DNA of 64,000 bases from Nitrosomonadaceae bacterium (GTDB taxonomy: Bacteria; Pseudomonadota; Gammaproteobacteria; Burkholderiales; Nitrosomonadaceae). How positions within the stretch are numbered: position 1 is the first letter of the stretch; each line of letters opens with the position of its first letter. The notes below the pieces were generated by a model. It did not search any database. It was not told the DNA's origin and worked only from the letters and a program-made list of their open reading frames with translations. A program made the position numbers and the translations under genes. This document shows, piece by piece, positions 32,274-41,127 of the stretch. The stretch is from assembly GCA_002721545.1 (NCBI GenBank), contig PBKR01000032.1:1-64000 (forward strand), given 5' to 3'.

Positions 32274-32813
32274 AGATCAATTTACAACCTTTACGAGCAT
32301 TTTTAAGCAATAATAATTAGTATTGGATTGGAAGTAAGGAATGAAATCTAATACTCACTAGATCAAAATCAGTATTCTGAACTAATAATTTCCTAAATTA
32401 TCTTATCCCAATAAGCAAAGATTAAATACCTCAAATAATCATGTAATAACTATTTTATAATCCATCTTAAGAAATATAGATTTAGCTTGTTCGCTACAAT
32501 TAAATACTCTTGTAGAGATTACAAAATAATATAAATCCTAGCAGAGTCAGTCTAATAAGTCACATACATGCTTAATGTTTATAATTTTGAGATTAACATT
32601 TGCAATTACTCAATTGAATTAATAAAAGCTATACTGAATTGAGTATAGTTTAGCAAAATATCATATAATAATGGCATCAAATATGACTTTCATGCTTATA
32701 GAAAAGTAGTGCTTCCCTTTCTGGCAATTTTTAGATATTATATTTAAAAGATTTAAAATAAATCACAGATTACTCTTTACCATTCTTCTTACATATTAAA
32801 TTTAAATTTTTTC
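32274..32813. other. 540-bp AT-rich divergent spacer ureD/trxA with an inverted repeat
   Basis: The spacer has no convincing ORF or RNA gene. At 32629-32648 CTATACT and AGTATAG form a perfect 7-bp inverted repeat around GAATTG, and a TATAAT lies at 32664-32669. TTGAGT, overlapping the right arm, could be a -35, but the spacing to TATAAT is 19 bp. This might be the trxA promoter with an overlapping operator; the evidence is motif-level only. Confidence 0.4.
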
Positions 32814-33140
32814 ATGAGCCAGATAATTAATAATGTCTCCGATGAGACATTTGAAAAGGAAGTAATACAATCAAGTATACCAGTACTAGTTGATTACTGG
32901 GCACCATGGTGTGGCCCATGTAAAATGATTGCACCCATACTAATTGAGATTGCTGAGGAGTATGGTGATCGACTAAAGGTAGCAAAACTTAATATAGACG
33001 AAAACCAAGCTACACCACTTAAATTAAAAATTAGAGGGATACCAACGCTAATGTTATTTAAAAATGGGAATATTGAAGCAACTAAAGTTGGCCAGCTATC
33101 TAAGGCTCAATTAGCTGCTTTTATTGACAGTCATATCTAA
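32814..33140 (+). CDS. trxA: Thioredoxin 1
   Basis: Cytoplasmic dithiol-disulfide oxidoreductase supplying electrons to ribonucleotide reductase and others. At 108 aa it has the canonical active site WCGPC at residues 32-36, the buried Asp in VLVDYWA, and the cis-proline loop GIPTLMLF. It lies 180 nt upstream of rho, the conserved trxA-rho pair of proteobacteria. Start ATG. Confidence 0.98.
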   Translation: MSQIINNVSDETFEKEVIQSSIPVLVDYWAPWCGPCKMIAPILIEIAEEYGDRLKVAKLNIDENQATPLKLKIRGIPTLMLFKNGNIEATKVGQLSKAQLAAFIDSHI

Positions 33141-33157
33141 ATCCGATAACCTAAAGG

Positions 33158-33202
33158 ACAAGTGTACATATAAAGCTAAATTCGAAGCTAAACTATACTT
33201 GT
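33158..33202 (+). promoter_or_regulatory. Stem-loop in the trxA-rho spacer (rho leader)
   Basis: ACAAGTGTA (33158-33166) and TATACTTGT (33194-33202) can form a 9-bp stem with one G-U pair around a 27-nt loop containing two AAGCTAAA copies. No T-run follows, so it is not an intrinsic terminator. rho leaders commonly carry Rho-dependent autoregulation; this structure may belong to that, which is inference. Confidence 0.3.
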
Positions 33203-33319
33203 AATTCTTGTACTGCCGCATAATAACCCAATCGTCATAAAACACTTCTAAGCGTAATACATGCTCTATTAATTCTTTACACCTTACACCTAAGTTTCCT
33301 TTATTTCTGAGTATTCCAA

Positions 33320-34579
33320 ATGCATTTATCTGACCTTAAGAATCTTCATGTAACTGAACTAGTAGAAATGGCCATTGCTAATAAAATTGATGGCGCAAAT
33401 CGATTACGTAAACAGGATCTAATTTTTTCCTTACTGAAAAATCAAGCAAGAAAAGGAGAAAGTATTTTTGGTGAAGGAACTCTTGAAGTTCTTCAAGATG
33501 GCTTTGGTTTTCTACGGTCACCTGATACGTCTTATTTAGCGGGTCCTGATGACATATATGTTTCTCCCAGTCAAATAAGAAGGTTTAATTTACATACAGG
33601 AGACTCTATTGACGGTGAAATTCGTACGCCAAAAGATGGAGAACGCTATTTCGCATTAGTAAAAGTTGATAAAGTCAATAGTGATTCTCCGGATAATTCT
33701 AAGCATAAAATTCTATTTGAGAACCTAACTCCATTATTTCCTACAAGACGACTTCTTCTAGAACGAGATATTAAAGCTGAAGAAAATGTTACTAGTCGTA
33801 TTATTGATCTTATAGCACCTATTGGCATGGGGCAGAGAGCTCTACTTGTTTCAAGTCCTAAGTCTGGAAAGACTGTGATGCTTCAAAATATTGCTCATGC
33901 AATATCATCTAATCACCCAGATGTCCTCCTCATGGTTTTATTAATTGACGAACGGCCAGAAGAAGTAACTGAAATGATCCGTTCAGTACGAGGGGAAGTT
34001 GTTTCATCAACATTTGATGAACCAGCCGTACGCCATGTACAAGTAGCCGATATGGTGATTGAAAAAGCTAAACGCCTAGTGGAGCATAAAAAAGATGTTG
34101 TGATTCTTCTAGACTCAATCACACGCCTAGCCCGTGCCTACAATACTGTAATACCTGCTTCTGGCAAAGTTCTCACTGGCGGCGTGGATGCAAATGCCCT
34201 ACAACGCCCAAAGCGCTTCTTTGGGGCTGCACGTAATATAGAAGAAGGGGGGTCCTTAACTATCATTGCAACTGCTTTAGTGGATACTGGTTCGCGTATG
34301 GATGATGTTATATATGAAGAATTTAAAGGTACTGGCAACATGGAAATTCACCTTGATAGACGCATGGCAGAGAAACGTACTTATCCAGCTATAAATGTTA
34401 ATCGTTCTGGCACACGTAAAGAAGAGCTGCTTATCAAACCAGATGACTTGCAAAAAATTTGGGTATTGAGGAAATTGCTATACCCAATGGATGATGTTGA
34501 GGCAATGGAGTTTCTACTAGATAAAATAAAAGCCACAAAAAATAATGGAGATTTCTTTGATTCAATGAAAAGGCAATAA
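33320..34579 (+). CDS. rho: Transcription termination factor Rho
   Basis: Hexameric RNA helicase that ends transcription at unstructured C-rich RNA. At 419 aa it has the usual length. It has an N-terminal helical region (about 1-47), a cold-shock-like RNA-binding domain (about 50-120, [18 protein letters not shown]), Walker A SSPKSGKT (178-185), Walker [17 protein letters not shown], and the Q/R-loop region with [22 protein letters not shown]. It starts with ATG after a 179-nt leader that follows trxA. Confidence 0.98.
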   Translation: MHLSDLKNLHVTELVEMAIANKIDGANRLRKQDLIFSLLKNQARKGESIFGEGTLEVLQDGFGFLRSPDTSYLAGPDDIYVSPSQIRRFNLHTGDSIDGEIRTPKDGERYFALVKVDKVNSDSPDNSKHKILFENLTPLFPTRRLLLERDIKAEENVTSRIIDLIAPIGMGQRALLVSSPKSGKTVMLQNIAHAISSNHPDVLLMVLLIDERPEEVTEMIRSVRGEVVSSTFDEPAVRHVQVADMVIEKAKRLVEHKKDVVILLDSITRLARAYNTVIPASGKVLTGGVDANALQRPKRFFGAARNIEEGGSLTIIATALVDTGSRMDDVIYEEFKGTGNMEIHLDRRMAEKRTYPAINVNRSGTRKEELLIKPDDLQKIWVLRKLLYPMDDVEAMEFLLDKIKATKNNGDFFDSMKRQ

Positions 34580-34789
34580 GATTTATACTATATATTATTT
34601 TTTTCTACCATATAAAAACAAACTCCTCCTACTAAATTTTATTCACTATACTTCTAATTATTAACCACATAAATTTTACTCTATTGTAGAAGATAGCATA
34701 TAAGTTGCAACCCAATACATATTAAAGGATAATACCCCACTTTCCATCTAGCTATTTATAGCATTATGGTAGAATAAGGACTTAAAGAA

Positions 34790-35017
34790 ATGAAAGCTGA
34801 AATTCATCCAAATTACCAAAAAATTAAAGTAACATGCAGTTGTGGTAATACATTCCAAACAAGATCTACTCTAGATAAAACACTAAAAATTGAAGTATGT
34901 TCTGTCTGTCATCCATTTTATACTGGAAAACAAAAAATAGTCGATACAGCTGGAAGGGTTGAGAAATTCAGGAAAAAATATGGTGCTAGTAATACTATGG
35001 AAGACAAATCCAAATAA
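34790..35017 (+). CDS. rpmE: 50S ribosomal protein L31 (zinc-binding form)
   Basis: Ribosomal protein at the subunit bridge. At 75 aa it keeps four cysteines (C16, C18, C37, C40), the zinc-ribbon C+ form that is displaced by a C- paralogue under zinc limitation in some bacteria. The [17 protein letters not shown] motif is complete. The ribosome site is AAGGA at 34776-34780. It is monocistronic, downstream of rho, with a 210-bp AT-rich spacer before it. Convergent with the sphingolipid-type operon. Confidence 0.97.
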   Translation: MKAEIHPNYQKIKVTCSCGNTFQTRSTLDKTLKIEVCSVCHPFYTGKQKIVDTAGRVEKFRKKYGASNTMEDKSK

Positions 35018-35097
35018 TAAAATTTATTATATATGACTTAAAAACTTTAACTAATCACAGTCTGTATTAAATATTAATTGAAAGTAGATACTATTTA

Positions 35098-36282
35098 TTA
35101 AGAAATATTTTTCTGTAATTCAGAAAAAGTATTTACAACATAATCTATCTGTTCCTCAGTATGCGCTGCACTAACACTACACCGAACCAATGATTTACCA
35201 TCAGGAGCAGCAGGAGGCAGAATCAAATTAACATAAATACCATGCTCATATAAAGATTTCCAAAGCATTATCGCATGTTGAGGGCTATCTAATATTGTTG
35301 CCACTATTGGACTAGGCTCTGGCCCAAGCTGATAGCCTTGGCTCTCTAATCCCGAATAAAGCTGATGTGCATTTTTCCAAAGACTATTACGTAATTCTGT
35401 ACCATCCCTCAATAATTTTAGTGCGGCTCTTGTAGATGCAATAGTAGAAGGTGAAGGTGATGCCGTAAAAATATAGGGGCGGCTAACATATCTCAATAAA
35501 TCAAGCTGTACATGATTACTAACGCAATAACCTCCTATACTACCAAGGCTCTTGCTAAAAGTTCCAGTAATAAAATCAACTTCACTTATAAGTCCTGTCT
35601 CCTCCACAAGACCCTGCCCAGTTTTACCTAAGACTCCAATAGAGTGTGCTTCATCAAGAAGCAGGATACTACCGTAAGAATTCTTTATGCTAACAATATC
35701 TGCAAGAGGAGCACGATCACCTAACATGCTATAAATACCTTCAATTACAATCAAAGTGGAACTTGATTTTTCACCTAAACGTTTAAGCCGTTTTTCCATG
35801 TCTACTACATCATTATGCCGAAACCTAATGATTTCAGCACCACTCAAACGACAACCATCATAAATACTAGCATGAGAGTCCCCATCAATAAGAATGACAT
35901 CATTTGCACCAGCTAAGCCAGAGATCATTGCTAGATTTGCTTGATAACCAGTTGTAAAAACTATGCTAGATTGACAGTTATAAAATTCAGAGAACTCCTG
36001 CTCAAGAGCACGATGTCCGCTATAGCTTCCATTTGCCATACGCGAGCCAGTTGTACCAGTACCTTCTTGATCTATCGCTTTATGTGCAGCCTCTAAACAT
36101 TCTGGTGAAAAAGTTAACCCTAAATAATTATTCGTACCAAAAAATAAAATACGACGACCACCTACATTTGCTTCAGTTGTGGAATATACCTCTTCTATAG
36201 GCATACCAAATATATCAAGTTCTTCTGGTAATAAATCCTTTCTAGCTACAGCAACTGCATCTAACTTATCTAATAAACTCAT
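35098..36282 (-). CDS. spt: Serine palmitoyltransferase-like alpha-oxoamine synthase
   Basis: PLP enzyme expected to condense L-serine with an acyl thioester to 3-ketosphinganine, the first step of sphingolipid synthesis. At 394 aa, fold type I: PLP-stacking His in GDSHASI (H137), DEAHSIG (210-216), Schiff-base Lys in GTFSKSLGSIGGY (K244). RPYIFTAS and NLILPPAAPDG followed by RCSVSAAHT resemble bacterial serine palmitoyltransferase more than KBL or BioF. Its ATG overlaps the ACP stop codon (ATGA), so the pair is translationally coupled. It is the last gene of the operon acyl ligase - reductase - ACP - SPT. Alternative: another ACP-dependent alpha-oxoamine synthase. Confidence 0.85.
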   Translation of the reverse strand: MSLLDKLDAVAVARKDLLPEELDIFGMPIEEVYSTTEANVGGRRILFFGTNNYLGLTFSPECLEAAHKAIDQEGTGTTGSRMANGSYSGHRALEQEFSEFYNCQSSIVFTTGYQANLAMISGLAGANDVILIDGDSHASIYDGCRLSGAEIIRFRHNDVVDMEKRLKRLGEKSSSTLIVIEGIYSMLGDRAPLADIVSIKNSYGSILLLDEAHSIGVLGKTGQGLVEETGLISEVDFITGTFSKSLGSIGGYCVSNHVQLDLLRYVSRPYIFTASPSPSTIASTRAALKLLRDGTELRNSLWKNAHQLYSGLESQGYQLGPEPSPIVATILDSPQHAIMLWKSLYEHGIYVNLILPPAAPDGKSLVRCSVSAAHTEEQIDYVVNTFSELQKNIS

Positions 36283-36527
36283 TGTGATTTAATCTTAAAA
36301 ATTAAATTTGCTAAATCCCGAACAGTATGTACATCTGCCAGAACATTTATTGGTACTGAAATATCAAACTCATCTTCAATTTCCATAATTAAATTTAATA
36401 ATTTAACAGAATCTATCGCTAACTCATTAATAAGATCAGTGTCTGGTGTAATCTCTATCTCTGAACTAACAAAACTCTCAAGATGTTTACAAAGATTCTG
36501 CAAAATACTATTCTGATCATATTCCAT
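36279..36527 (-). CDS. Dedicated acyl carrier protein of the sphingolipid-type operon
   Basis: An 82-aa acidic four-helix carrier protein. The phosphopantetheine attachment site is S40 in the motif IDSVKLL, where housekeeping AcpP has DSLDTV. The sequence MEIEDEFDISVPINVLADVHTVRDLANLI is typical of helices II-IV. It lies between the reductase (33 nt upstream) and the SPT (4-nt overlap). It probably receives a fatty acyl group from the AMP ligase of the same operon and offers it to the SPT. Not the fatty-acid-synthesis ACP, which usually sits with fabD-fabG. Confidence 0.88.
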   Translation of the reverse strand: MEYDQNSILQNLCKHLESFVSSEIEITPDTDLINELAIDSVKLLNLIMEIEDEFDISVPINVLADVHTVRDLANLIFKIKSQ

Positions 36528-36560
36528 TATTCAAACTCTTAAAATTAATGTTTATAAATA

Positions 36561-37475
36561 TTAAATAGCTTTCATTAAAGCATCACGTAAACGTACACCT
36601 GGCTGCCAATTAGGTAATACTTGAGCCAATGGTGAAATATCACATACCCAATCTGGGTGTCTTATCTCACGTACTTTCCCAGGAGTTAACATTGGTGAAT
36701 ACTGCAAAATACCAGCTAACCAAAGATTAATTTCTGCAAATAATGAAACTAACGTTACTGGTATAAAAAAGCAACGTACTGGCCGCTTCCAAACATCCTG
36801 TGCTATTGAGGCCAAGGAGTAACAGCTATATCCCCCATGTGTTCCATCATCAATCTCATATACACCCTTTATATGCTCATTTGTTATAAGCCAGCACAAC
36901 ATTGCCGATACTAGATCACTAACATGTATAAGACTATAGCGTGCGGTTTTTTTTCCTACCATAGGTAAAACTCCATACCGAGTTGCCCTAAGAAGCGGGC
37001 TAAGTTCTTTATCACCCGGACCATATACTGCAGTTGGCCTAAAAATAGTCCATGGCATAATACCAGAATTATCAGATACTATCTGCTCAGCTAAATACTT
37101 ACTTTTTGCGTACCAAGAAAGACTCGGCTCTCTAGCAGCTAAAGAAGAAACAAATAGGAACTTTGGTGGTGGAATTTGTTTTATAGATACATTTACAAGA
37201 TTATTTGTACCATCAACATTGTTATATGCAAACTCTTTAAAAGAACCACCTCGAACTACGCCCGCACAATGAATAACTGCGAAAACATTTTTTACAAGAC
37301 TCTGTAGCGCAACCTGGTTGCCCAGATCCCCCATTATCCATTCTATGTTTTCATTACTAACACGAGGGCTTCTTGTCAGTGCCCTAACTTTCCAGCCTTT
37401 TTTGATAAGTGATTGAACAAGTAATTGGCCAATAAATCCAGTAGCACCAGTTACAGCCACCGTTAATTCTGGCAT
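36561..37475 (-). CDS. cerR: NAD-dependent epimerase/dehydratase, ceramide-reductase (CerR) type
   Basis: Extended short-chain dehydrogenase. The frame is open to 37556, but the ATG at 37475 begins exactly at MPELTVAVTGATGFIG and lies 7 nt after the ligase stop codon, so I take it as the start (304 aa); no clear Shine-Dalgarno, so coupling is likely. The dinucleotide loop TGATGFIG is at about 9-16, Ser in FVSSLAA, YxxxK at Y122/K126, and FRPTAVYGPGD at about 145. TPGKVREIRHPDW is near the C terminus. By position beside SPT, ACP and an acyl ligase it matches the reductase of bacterial ceramide synthesis, which reduces the 3-keto group. Family is certain, substrate inferred. Confidence 0.8.
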   Translation of the reverse strand: MPELTVAVTGATGFIGQLLVQSLIKKGWKVRALTRSPRVSNENIEWIMGDLGNQVALQSLVKNVFAVIHCAGVVRGGSFKEFAYNNVDGTNNLVNVSIKQIPPPKFLFVSSLAAREPSLSWYAKSKYLAEQIVSDNSGIMPWTIFRPTAVYGPGDKELSPLLRATRYGVLPMVGKKTARYSLIHVSDLVSAMLCWLITNEHIKGVYEIDDGTHGGYSCYSLASIAQDVWKRPVRCFFIPVTLVSLFAEINLWLAGILQYSPMLTPGKVREIRHPDWVCDISPLAQVLPNWQPGVRLRDALMKAI

Positions 37476-37482
37476 ATTGAAA

Positions 37483-39309
37483 TTATCTGTCTTTATACTC
37501 GACTGATATTGGGGCTGCAAAATCTGCTCTTTGTATAAAACCTTTGCGTGCTGCATGACGTGAGAGCTTTCCAGATGAGGTGCGTGGTAAGGTGTGTGGA
37601 GGTACTAACTCTACTAAGCTTTTGACACCAAATGCCATATATACTAATTTTTGCAAGCGATTTACTAAAGACTGTCGATCTACTGATGAGGTCAAGCGGC
37701 ATTCAATAACTAATACAATTGATGTTATATCATTACTATCAGTTATGCTAAATGCAGATGCTTCTCGGGCCCTTATTTCTGGCTGCTGCTCTGCAAGTTC
37801 TTCTACATCCTGAGCGCGAATGTTACGTCCATTAACTATAATTACATCTGTACGACGTCCAGTAATATATAGATTACCCTCAAATAAAAATCCAAGATCT
37901 CCTGTATCAAGCCAATTATCTGGTTTTAAAGTTTTTTCGGTATCATCTGGACAATGAAAGTAACCTGTCATAATACTGGGCCCACGCATTAAAACACTAC
38001 CTACCCTTAAATCAGGTAATTCTCTTTCAGAATCATCTATTACCTTAATCATATGACCCGGCAATGGACTACCACAATTTACAAATTCGTTATATTTCCT
38101 ACCATCCGCCTGCACTCTTACCGCAATTCTCTTATCTATTAAAGTACCGGCATCAACTTTAATGCTTTGGAATCCTTTACCAGTATGAGAAAACGTTACT
38201 GCCAAGGTTGATTCTGCGAGCCCATAGCATGGTAAAAACGAGTCTATGCTAAAACCAGCTGGTGCAAATTTCTCTGCAAACTTCCTTAGGATATCTGGCC
38301 GTATCATTTCAGCACCTACACCTGCTACCCGCCAACAACTAAGATCAAGTTTTTCCAAATCAGAACTACGAACCCTTAAAGTACACAGCTTAAGGCCAAA
38401 GGGCTGACTAAATGCAACGGTACAACGGTTACGGCTTATCAATTTTAACCATTGTAATGGTCGTATTGCAAAATCTCTGGTAGCCAAGTAATCTACAGAA
38501 ACTTGTGCAACCATTGGCGCCATTAACATACCGACTAAGCCCATATCATGATAAAAAGGCAACCAAGATGCCGCACGATCATCAGAATTTATTTCTAAAC
38601 CACTACGAACTATACCCTTAAGATTACTCATTAATGCACGTTCTGTAATAATTACACCTCGCGGAGCACGTGTACTACCTGAGGTGTACTGCAAATAGGC
38701 GGTTTCACTTTGCTGATTTCGTTGTAGTGTTTTATCTGGAGAAGGTAACTCTGTCAGCTGTTCAGGTGTTCCAACCCATCGCAATGCTTGCAAACCCTCT
38801 GCAGCCTCTATTAGAAAATTAATGTAGTCTTCATTGGCTAATGCAGCACTTGCCTGACTACCTTCAAGAATACCACGAAGCTGCTGAACATAAACTGCAT
38901 GACTACCTAGATTAACCGGAACTGGCATTGCAAAAGGAATTAATCCTGCATAACGACATGCGAAAAATAATTCGATAAACTCTGGTGTTGTATCAGCAAT
39001 AATTGCAACACGTTCACCACTCGTCAAGCCAAGACCTAATAAACGTTTAGCTGAGACACGTGCCTTCTTTCTTAATACATTATAAGAAAGAACCGAACGT
39101 AAATTCCCTTTCGCATCATAAAAATTGTATCCAGTCGTGCCACTGGCAGCAAAGTCCAACGCTTCAGTTAGAGTATCAAAATCTGCTAATCTTTGAGTTT
39201 GTGAATTCTTTGTTGGTGTTGGCTTGATCGCCATTTTTTGCTTATCAGATGACTTGGAATCCAATACTTGCGTTGAGACTACGGTTAAATCTGCAATTTT
39301 TGAATTCAA
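37483..39309 (-). CDS. Fatty acyl-AMP ligase / acyl-ACP synthetase
   Basis: ANL-superfamily enzyme that adenylates a fatty acid and, given the next genes, probably loads it on the operon's ACP. About 608 aa. The P-loop-like YTSGSTRAPRG is at about 208-218; SWLPFYHDMGLVG, PCYGLAEST and WLDTGDLGFL follow, and the catalytic C-terminal Lys is in PRTSSGKLSR (about 581). The HDMGL pattern is typical of the fatty acyl-AMP ligase branch. The frame opens with TTG at 39336; I prefer the TTG at 39309, which has GGAG 9 nt upstream. An ATG at 39234, lacking a ribosome site, is the other candidate. First gene of the operon, preceded by a long AT-rich spacer. Confidence 0.85.
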   Translation of the reverse strand: MNSKIADLTVVSTQVLDSKSSDKQKMAIKPTPTKNSQTQRLADFDTLTEALDFAASGTTGYNFYDAKGNLRSVLSYNVLRKKARVSAKRLLGLGLTSGERVAIIADTTPEFIELFFACRYAGLIPFAMPVPVNLGSHAVYVQQLRGILEGSQASAALANEDYINFLIEAAEGLQALRWVGTPEQLTELPSPDKTLQRNQQSETAYLQYTSGSTRAPRGVIITERALMSNLKGIVRSGLEINSDDRAASWLPFYHDMGLVGMLMAPMVAQVSVDYLATRDFAIRPLQWLKLISRNRCTVAFSQPFGLKLCTLRVRSSDLEKLDLSCWRVAGVGAEMIRPDILRKFAEKFAPAGFSIDSFLPCYGLAESTLAVTFSHTGKGFQSIKVDAGTLIDKRIAVRVQADGRKYNEFVNCGSPLPGHMIKVIDDSERELPDLRVGSVLMRGPSIMTGYFHCPDDTEKTLKPDNWLDTGDLGFLFEGNLYITGRRTDVIIVNGRNIRAQDVEELAEQQPEIRAREASAFSITDSNDITSIVLVIECRLTSSVDRQSLVNRLQKLVYMAFGVKSLVELVPPHTLPRTSSGKLSRHAARKGFIQRADFAAPISVEYKDR

Positions 39310-39336
39310 GGGCTTTATCTCCAGTACTTTTATCAA

Positions 39337-39742
39337 ATGATAATTAATACAATTCCAATATCATATTGAATACTTAAAAATAAACTACTAGTTTGTAACT
39401 TCATTTAAAATAAACTTTATAGCTGTATTTTGTACGAGTTCTGCACTGATAGATAGCTATTTAAGGGAATTTAAAAGGAATATGTTGCTTTTTTACAACA
39501 GTATGTCTTATACATTCTTTCCCACCCATACAAAATAGCAACAAAATTAATCAATAATACAAGTACAAAACTACTATTCATACTACACAATATACTGATA
39601 AACAACAGCTATATTTCTTTTATGCCATTATAGTACCCTTAAAAATATTTTCTTAAATACTATAATTACTACCAGCTTAAATAATTAATACTAATAGCTC
39701 ACAAGCTAAAAAATCTAATATTAACAGACCTATTAATATTCA
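39337..39742. other. 406-bp AT-rich spacer upstream of the acyl-ligase operon
   Basis: No convincing ORF, RNA gene or mobile-element remnant. Two small hairpins are visible: TGTTG/CAACA at 39483-39500 and TAGCT/AGCTA at 39695-39708. Neither has a T-run fit for termination of the upstream EamA gene. The promoter of the four-gene operon must lie here but I cannot point to it. Confidence 0.55.
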
Positions 39743-40594
39743 TTATTTACTAATGCGAGTGGGTATAGAAATTTTCATGCTTAATATCCCGCCTACAACG
39801 ATTAGCCCTGTACCCATTAATGACATAAAAGACAAAACCTCACTCCAAATTAGAATACCCCAAATACATGCAAATAATACGGTACTATAAGCTAAAGCAC
39901 TTACTATTAAAAGCTTCCCTGTACGATAAGCACGTGTCAATGCAAGCTGTGCCAATGTGGCTGTAATACCAACCCCCAGAAGCAATAAAAAGCTGAAAGG
40001 TGTGATGTCATGGAATGTTTCAAATATCATAAAAATACCAGTAACAATAGTACTAATTAATGTGAAATAAAACACTATCCGCCAATCAGGCTCCCCTAAA
40101 TTACCAAGGAATTTAATATTCAGATAGGCAACAGCTGCCAAGAAACCAGCAGCTAGGCCAATTAGTCCCCCAGCCCACTGCCCCTCCTGTATGGAGGGAT
40201 CTAATATTAAAATAACACCAAAAAATCCAACTGCAACTGCAACTGCAAGTTGCCAGTGGAAATGCTCTTTTAGTATTAAGGTAGTAAATAGAGTTAAAAA
40301 AAGTGGTGATGTATAACTAAGAGTTACTGCCGTAGCTAGGGGTAATATTGTAATACAATAAAAAAACATTAATAGTGAGATAACACCCGATAACCCTCTC
40401 CAGAAATGATTCTTCCAATGTACTGTTATAATAGAATATCGTTTAATTCCAACAAATACACAAATAATAAAAAAACCTATTATTGAACGATAAAATACAA
40501 GCTCGGTACTTGAAAAATACACCGAACCAAGCTTTACAAATACTCCCATAAAGCTAAAAAGCAAACCAGCAACAAGCATCCAAAGAGAACACAT
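39743..40594 (-). CDS. EamA/DMT-family membrane transporter
   Basis: A 283-aa inner-membrane protein with about ten hydrophobic segments arranged as two EamA repeats (about 1-135 and 145-275). FYRSIIGFF and the SYTSPLFLTLFT segment of repeat one are typical of the drug/metabolite transporter superfamily; repeat two has the weaker matching ALAYSTVLFACIWGILIW. The substrate cannot be read from the sequence. It has the same orientation as the sphingolipid-type operon but lies 400 bp upstream, so co-transcription is doubtful. Start ATG without a clear ribosome site. Confidence 0.88.
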   Translation of the reverse strand: MCSLWMLVAGLLFSFMGVFVKLGSVYFSSTELVFYRSIIGFFIICVFVGIKRYSIITVHWKNHFWRGLSGVISLLMFFYCITILPLATAVTLSYTSPLFLTLFTTLILKEHFHWQLAVAVAVGFFGVILILDPSIQEGQWAGGLIGLAAGFLAAVAYLNIKFLGNLGEPDWRIVFYFTLISTIVTGIFMIFETFHDITPFSFLLLLGVGITATLAQLALTRAYRTGKLLIVSALAYSTVLFACIWGILIWSEVLSFMSLMGTGLIVVGGILSMKISIPTRISK

Positions 40595-40872
40595 TAATAT
40601 TTCAGGAGTAGTAGGGATGTTGGCATTTTATATCTATTTTAATGTCACAAATTTAGTTTTATTGAATATACAGATTTAATAAATCACCTTACAAACCAAT
40701 TCTTGCTCTACTAAAGAGAAAATGAATTTCTAATATACTCATAATTAAGAATGGGAAATTAAATTCTTAAAGAAAATTTTTATGCAATTTAATTGACCAA
40801 ACCAAGTAAATTGCGTTACTTTTAGCATTTTCATGTAGACCATTTTTATACCATTTAGACAATAAGCTTATC

Positions 40873-41127
40873 ATGGCCAAATCTATTAGACCCGTCAAAT
40901 CATCCCCACCTAAAAATTTTGAAGAGGGGTTAGCTGAATTGGAGAATATAGTAAATTCTATGGAAGAGGGACAAATGCCTTTAGAAGCATCACTTTTGGC
41001 TCACAAACGCGGCACGGAATTACTTCAATACTGTCAAGCTACGCTACAAAATGCACAGCAACAAATACGAATTCTTGAAGCCAATACACCCAAAGATTTC
41101 TCACCAACTAGTATCGATGAAAGATAA
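40873..41127 (+). CDS. xseB: Exodeoxyribonuclease VII small subunit
   Basis: Small helical subunit that packs on XseA in the single-strand exonuclease VII complex. At 84 aa, with FEEGLAELENIVNSMEEGQM followed by LEASLLAHKRGTELLQYC, the family signature. It overlaps the start of ispA by 11 nt, the conserved xseB-ispA-dxs arrangement. Start ATG. Confidence 0.96.
   Translation: MAKSIRPVKSSPPKNFEEGLAELENIVNSMEEGQMPLEASLLAHKRGTELLQYCQATLQNAQQQIRILEANTPKDFSPTSIDER

Noticed and set aside
34767-34775. Extended -10 element (TGG next to TAGAAT) upstream of rpmE
   Set aside because: The start site it predicts would fall at or after the rpmE ribosome site (34776-34780), so it cannot be the working promoter of this gene.
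35014-35030. Perfect palindrome ATAATAAA-A-TTTATTAT after rpmE
   Set aside because: It is pure A/T in an AT-rich spacer, so chance is likely and the stem is too weak to terminate.
37476-37556. Longer N terminus for the CerR-like reductase, overlapping the acyl-ligase gene by 74 nt
   Set aside because: The NAD-binding motif begins directly after the ATG at 37475, and the upstream residues simply read through the ligase 3' end in another frame.
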